Assembly (NCBI GenBank): GCA_020724465.1
Contig: DYGX01000021.1
Coordinates: forward strand, 1 to 62,753
Source of the DNA: Thermoflexus sp.
Lineage (GTDB): Bacteria; Chloroflexota; Anaerolineae; Aggregatilineales; Aggregatilineaceae
DNA length: 62,753 nt
Direction: 5' to 3'
Below, one piece after another: positions 59,131-62,753 of this stretch; positions within the stretch are counted from its first letter, which is position 1; each line of letters begins with the position of its first letter. A program made the translations under genes and the position numbers. The notes under the pieces are model-generated. The model saw only the letters and a program-made list of their open reading frames with translations, did no database searches and was not told where the DNA came from.

Positions 59131-59280
59131 CGGCTGTTCTGAACTTCTCACCCCAAACCCGCTGCCTGCTGACCCCAAGTGGGTGAGGGGGCGAGCAGCA
59201 CATGCAGGCAAGCGGGGCAGGCAAGTGGAGCAAGCTTGGTCCTGACAAGGCCGGTTCGCACGCCGTCTGGGGAGTGGTAG
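59127..59280 (+). mobile_element. MITE-like left end, degenerate copy
   Basis: Begins CTAGCGGCTGTTCTGAACTT, identical in pattern to the left ends at 1606 and 13837, followed by CTCACCCCAAACCCGC and GGGTGAGGGGGCGAG as in the B copies. No clear right end was found before the sortase gene at 59311, so the limit at 59280 is approximate. Confidence 0.5.
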
Positions 59281-59310
59281 TCAGGTATTGGTAGCCGTAT
59301 AGGTTTTACG

Positions 59311-60414
59311 ATGCGCGACAAACGACCTGTAGACGAACTCTCAATCGAAGAACTGGAGCGCATCCTCGCCATTCGCAAGCGCGAGGCGCGCCGCAAGCGG
59401 CTGCAGCGGTACGATGACCGCGGGCGCCGCCTGCCGATGCCGCTGATCGAGGACGCGCCCCCGACCCCGGAGCCGGCCCCGGAGCCGCAGCAGCACGAGG
59501 CTGCCGCGCAGGTCCCGCCACCCGAGCCGCCGGTCACCTACGACATCACCGACGAGCTGCCCCGTTTTGAGGATGAGGACGAAGACGAGCCGGTCATTCT
59601 GGTGCGCAAGGCCGCGCAGGTCCCGCCATCCCCTCACGGCAAAGCCGCGTCACCGCGCCGCCGCAGCGTCTTCGACAGGGTGCTGCTGGGGATCGAGGTC
59701 GTGGGCGTGCTGGGCATCATCGGGATCCTGATCTGGGGCGGCTATCTGATCCTGACGGAGAACCAGAAGATCGACGCGCTCGAACAGAAATCGGCGCAGA
59801 TCCAGCAGGAAGCCGACGCACTGCGTGCTTCGCCCACCCCGCGCCCGGAGTTGACGATCAACCTGGCGGATTATGTGCTGCCGGGCGGGCACTATTCGCC
59901 GACCGATCCGACGCGCGGCGGGCAATTCAACCTGGACGAACTGCCGCAGAGCATCCGCCCGGCGGTGGCGTCGCAGCTGAGCGCACCACCCGCCCCGATC
60001 CCCACGCCGCAGCCGACCAGCCCGACGCGCATCGTCATCCCGGCGATCAATGTGGACGCCGCGATCTACGGCGGGGACGACTGGTTCGCGCTGCAAAAAG
60101 GCGTCGGGCACTATGTCAACAGCGCCAACCCCGGCGAGCACGGCAACATGGTGCTGACGGCTCACAACGACGTCTACGGCGAGATCTTCCGCTATCTGGA
60201 AGATCTGGAGCCGGGCGACGAAGTGCGTATTCAAGCCGACAACGGCAAGTGGTATACTTACCGCGTGCGCGAGAGCCACATCGTCGAGCCGAGTGAGACA
60301 TGGGTGCTCGCCAACCAGAACCAGCCCACGGTCACACTGATTACCTGTCACCCGTACCGTGTGGACACCCATCGCTATGTTGTGTTCGCCGATCTGGTCG
60401 GCGAGTCGTTCTAG
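59311..60414 (+). CDS. Sortase (class D/E-like)
   Basis: A 367-residue membrane-bound transpeptidase. A long charged, Pro/Glu-rich cytoplasmic region (1-118) precedes one TM helix (about 122-148), a short helix and Pro-rich linker, and the sortase beta-barrel (about 238-367). The catalytic triad is visible: His285 in LTAHNDVYG, Cys346 in LITCHPYR and Arg355 in VDTHRYVV. Sortases attach proteins with a C-terminal sorting signal to the wall or polymerise pili. No substrate with a recognisable LPxTG-type tail was found in the window. It is followed 53 bases later by a small TM protein. Confidence 0.9.
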   Translation: MRDKRPVDELSIEELERILAIRKREARRKRLQRYDDRGRRLPMPLIEDAPPTPEPAPEPQQHEAAAQVPPPEPPVTYDITDELPRFEDEDEDEPVILVRKAAQVPPSPHGKAASPRRRSVFDRVLLGIEVVGVLGIIGILIWGGYLILTENQKIDALEQKSAQIQQEADALRASPTPRPELTINLADYVLPGGHYSPTDPTRGGQFNLDELPQSIRPAVASQLSAPPAPIPTPQPTSPTRIVIPAINVDAAIYGGDDWFALQKGVGHYVNSANPGEHGNMVLTAHNDVYGEIFRYLEDLEPGDEVRIQADNGKWYTYRVRESHIVEPSETWVLANQNQPTVTLITCHPYRVDTHRYVVFADLVGESF

Positions 60415-60467
60415 GCGCTGCCCTGCCCGGATGGCAGCAGCGCGCGATCTGAGGAGCAGCCCGCCTT

Positions 60468-60740
60468 ATGGCGAAGAAGAAGCAAAACCCCAACCTGCCG
60501 CAGGAAACCCTGGCTCGCGCTCGCCGCGAGCTGTACGGCACATCCAGCCCGCTCGTCGCGCCACGCGAAGAGACGGAACCCGCCCCGGTGCCCGCCCCGC
60601 GCCCGGCTGCGCCGCGCCCGGCAACAGGGCCGGTCGACCTGCACGTGCAATACGCCTACGTGATCCGCGACCTGCGGAACATGGGTATTCTGGCCGCGGT
60701 CTTCATCGGCGTGCTGGTGATTCTGTCGCTGATTGTGTGA
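60468..60740 (+). CDS. Small single-TM protein
   Basis: A 90-residue protein of unknown function. A Lys-rich start (MAKKKQNPNLPQETLARAR), a Pro/Ala-rich middle and a C-terminal TM helix (about 68-90, GILAAVFIGVLVILSLIV) make it a likely tail-anchored membrane protein. It follows the sortase by 53 bases and may be co-transcribed. Convergent with the histidine kinase gene. Confidence 0.72.
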   Translation: MAKKKQNPNLPQETLARARRELYGTSSPLVAPREETEPAPVPAPRPAAPRPATGPVDLHVQYAYVIRDLRNMGILAAVFIGVLVILSLIV

Positions 60741-60778
60741 TCGCCTGCCGGAGAAGGATTCGCCCGCCAGAGGGAGCG

Positions 60779-62641
60779 TCAGCGCGGCGCCTCGCCGCCA
60801 GGCGCTCCCGCGTTGCCCGGCTGTTCGCGGCTGCGCGTCCGCCGGCCCCGTAGTTCCAGCATGGGCGCGGCTTGCGAGCCGCTCTCGGCCCCCGAACGTA
60901 GCGGGAGCGCGATCGTGATCTTCGTGCCCCGGCCCGGCACGCTCTGGATGCGCAGCGTGCCCTCGATCAGTTCCGCCCGCTCGCGCATATTGACCAGCCC
61001 CAGGCTGCCGCGCCGGTCGTAGCTGGCCGTGACCGCGTCGACATCGAAGCCCACCCCGTTGTCTTCGATCTCCACGATGACATACGCCTCGCGCTGGAAC
61101 AGCCGCACGACGATCTGCTGTGCCTGGGCATGCTTGCGGGCGTTGTTGACCGCTTCCTCGATGATGTAGAACAGCACGCCCTGCGCGTGGGTATCGAGAT
61201 ACGTCTCGACATCCGGCTGCACCTGCAGCGTGACCTCAGTGTCGTGCGTGTCGCGCATTTTCTCGGCAAGCTGGCCCACCGCCGCCACCAACCCCTGCGA
61301 TTCCAGCACCAGCGGGCGCAGGGTAAAGAGCATGTGACGGATCTCTTTGGTCGTGCGCCGCGCCAGCTCCTCGACCTTCCACAGCTCCTCGATGGCCTGC
61401 TGAGGCTGGCGCTCGATCAGGCGGCGGATGTAGTTGACGCGCATCGCGATGGCGGCCACGCTCTGCGTCGGCCCGTCGTGCAGGTCGCGCGCGAGCTTCT
61501 TGCGCGCGTCTTCCTCGACCGCCACGATCTTCTCTTTCTCGTTGAGCAGCGTCTGGTACAGCACGGCGTTTTGCAGCGAGAGCGTGGCCTGCGTGCCGAT
61601 CGCGCTGAGCAGCTCGGCGTGCTCGTCGGAAAACGCGTTGGGCTTGTTGCAGCCGAAGACCAATGCGCCGTAATGTTCAAACCCGGAGCGCAGCGGGATG
61701 ACCAGCAGCGATTTTGCGTCTTGAAACCCGACGAAGTACCGCAGTTCCGGATCGTGCAAAGCTTCACCGGCGAAGACGGGCTCGGCCTGTTTGAGCGCCA
61801 GGCCGAGGATCCCGCGGCTGCCGGCCACTTCGACCTGCTCGTCGCTGCGCGTCAGGTGGCGCGAGGAGACGACGCGCAGCTTATCTTCCGCGCCCTGGAA
61901 CAGCAGCGCCGCGCTGACGACGCGCGTCTGTGGATCGCGCTCGTTGAGCAGCAGCGCGCCCGCATCCTGGGCGGCTTCGAGCACGCGGCGATAGTCCAGC
62001 GAGGCGCTCAGCGTGTTCGCCATCTCGTAGATCGCGCGCGCCCGCTCGCGCGTGGTGCGCAGGCGGGCCGCCTCGCTCTCCAGCAGATCGACCGCCTTGT
62101 TGCGCCACGTCCACCCGCCCGACCGCAGCACCGCGCCCAGCACGCCGAGCACGGCCAGAAAGACCAGACTGAGGCCCAGCTCCGCCGAGCGGCGCGGAGT
62201 CAGCGCGGGGAGCTGGCTGGCAGCCGCCAGGGTCACCAGCGCCAGCAGCACGAGCGTGATCGTGATGCCCACCCAGCGATAGCGAAACGCGGCGTTGAAG
62301 ATCGCCAGCGTGCCAAGCAGGATCAGCGGGATCGCCGCGCCCTGATAGGCCCACAGGAACAGCCCGGCCAACGCGCTGTCGAACAGCAGATCCAGCGCGC
62401 CCAACACCCCGTCGCTGAGCAGCGGGATGAGCGTCAGCCCGCCGAGCAACAGGTTCCCTGCGGCGGCCACCGCCAGGGCACCGAGCAGGCGCTGCGGGTC
62501 GACGGAGATGCCCTCCAGCAAGACCTCATCGGCCAGCGCCAGCAGCCCCACACCGGCAATAAACACCCAGCGGAGCCAGAACAGGGCGCGATCAAGCTGG
62601 TGCGGCGCGCGGGGCAAAGTGACGGCTAGGTTCAACGACAT
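60779..62641 (-). CDS. NarL-type sensor histidine kinase with membrane and GAF domains
   Basis: A 620-residue sensor kinase. The N-terminal region (about 15-185) holds roughly six TM spans, followed by a linker helix, a GAF domain (about 215-370), the HisKA_3 dimerisation domain with the H-box DLHDGPTQSVAAIAMRVNY, and a HATPase domain (VEIEDNGVGFDVDAV, GSLGLVNMRERAELI). It would pass phosphate to a NarL-type response regulator, none of which is in the window. The start is ATG 62641; the open frame beyond it only translates the tRNA-Val gene. The leader is short because the tRNA terminator ends just upstream. Confidence 0.9.
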   Translation of the reverse strand: MSLNLAVTLPRAPHQLDRALFWLRWVFIAGVGLLALADEVLLEGISVDPQRLLGALAVAAAGNLLLGGLTLIPLLSDGVLGALDLLFDSALAGLFLWAYQGAAIPLILLGTLAIFNAAFRYRWVGITITLVLLALVTLAAASQLPALTPRRSAELGLSLVFLAVLGVLGAVLRSGGWTWRNKAVDLLESEAARLRTTRERARAIYEMANTLSASLDYRRVLEAAQDAGALLLNERDPQTRVVSAALLFQGAEDKLRVVSSRHLTRSDEQVEVAGSRGILGLALKQAEPVFAGEALHDPELRYFVGFQDAKSLLVIPLRSGFEHYGALVFGCNKPNAFSDEHAELLSAIGTQATLSLQNAVLYQTLLNEKEKIVAVEEDARKKLARDLHDGPTQSVAAIAMRVNYIRRLIERQPQQAIEELWKVEELARRTTKEIRHMLFTLRPLVLESQGLVAAVGQLAEKMRDTHDTEVTLQVQPDVETYLDTHAQGVLFYIIEEAVNNARKHAQAQQIVVRLFQREAYVIVEIEDNGVGFDVDAVTASYDRRGSLGLVNMRERAELIEGTLRIQSVPGRGTKITIALPLRSGAESGSQAAPMLELRGRRTRSREQPGNAGAPGGEAPR

Positions 62642-62643
62642 AC

Positions 62644-62691
62644 CCCAAAACGAAAGATGCCGCAGAAGCGATGGAACCGCTGCGGCATCTT
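62644..62691 (-). terminator. Terminator of tRNA-Val
   Basis: On the minus strand AAGATGCCGCAG (62691-62680) pairs with CTGCGGCATCTT (62665-62654) across a 14-base loop, followed by TCGTTTT. It lies 8 bases after the tRNA 3' end and about a dozen bases before the histidine-kinase start codon. Confidence 0.85.
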
Positions 62692-62698
62692 CAAACGA

Positions 62699-62753
62699 TG
62701 GGCGCGAAGGGACTCGAACCCCTGACCTCACGGATGTGAACCGTGCGCTCTAA
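62699..62753 (-). tRNA. tRNA-Val (anticodon CAC), 5' end outside window
   Basis: The 3' 55 bases of a tRNA on the minus strand: end of the D-arm, anticodon stem CACGG/CCGTG with loop TTCACAT (anticodon CAC, reading GTG), a five-base variable loop, T-arm AGGGG-TTCGAGT-CCCTT, acceptor strand CGCGCCC and discriminator A. CCA is not encoded. Confidence 0.88.

Overview
The window is a GC-rich, densely coding bacterial segment with about 57 protein genes. It also has one complete tRNA gene (tRNA-Ala, anticodon CGC), one partial tRNA gene (tRNA-Val, anticodon CAC) at the right edge, and no rRNA or CRISPR array. Several features suggest a Chloroflexota (Anaerolineae-like) genome: a DUF4012 protein beside a polysaccharide tyrosine autokinase, a sortase with a Pro/Glu-rich cytoplasmic tail, secreted proteins without lipoboxes, a BMP-type nucleoside ABC system, and small dispersed repeats rich in CCCCTCACCCC. 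This assignment is an inference from protein style, not a marker-gene placement.

Left part (1-13.5 kb): housekeeping and transport. A tandem-Nudix protein, an RDD membrane protein, tRNA-Ala with a near-consensus promoter and a terminator, an AlkZ-like winged-helix protein, a GH3 glycosidase and Dtd. A minus-strand metal-uptake locus follows (Fur/Zur regulator, ABC ATPase with a His-rich tail, SurE, ABC-3 permease). Next come an unusual single-chain fusion of a family 2 glycosyltransferase with a TlpA-like thioredoxin, and a PII-like protein overlapping a CPA2 cation/proton antiporter.

Exopolysaccharide and envelope part (13.8-22.7 kb): a secreted protein of unknown function, a BY-kinase, a DUF4012 protein, a CapD/WbpM-type nucleotide-sugar dehydratase, a methyltransferase-like protein and a TPR protein.

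Central island (22.8-47.4 kb): apparently devoted to uptake and breakdown of nucleosides. It holds three nucleoside hydrolases, a BMP-family ABC transporter (binding protein, double ATPase, two oversized permeases), an ADP-ribosylglycohydrolase, pseudouridine-5'-phosphate glycosidase (PsuG), four PfkB-family genes (one frameshifted, two lacking the usual catalytic Asp), a SIS-domain sugar-phosphate protein, a DsrE-like protein, two M42-type peptidases, a GNAT, an S41 protease and a PucR-type regulator. The simplest reading is import of nucleosides, cleavage to base and ribose (or ribose 5-phosphate), phosphorylation by PfkB kinases, and control by PucR. The first permease carries two tandem PPC-like beta-sandwich repeats, which is the most unusual protein architecture here.

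Right part (47.8-62.7 kb): a TPR membrane protein, an orphan receiver protein, a kynurenine-type formamidase and a kynureninase-like enzyme, a cytidylyltransferase/GHMP-kinase fusion, mannonate dehydratase, a degenerate REP-associated-transposase-like protein, a five-TM molybdopterin oxidoreductase with an internal twin-arginine motif, MurJ, a methyltransferase, a sortase, a small TM protein and a NarL-type histidine kinase.

Scattered through the window is a family of non-coding elements of about 100-190 bp. They end in CTAG or CCAG and have related terminal inverted repeats (left end CTAGMGGCTGTnnTGAAC, right end CYAGMGCGTGTnAnGCAC). They look like MITEs, and their terminal CTAG often supplies the TAG stop codon of the neighbouring gene.
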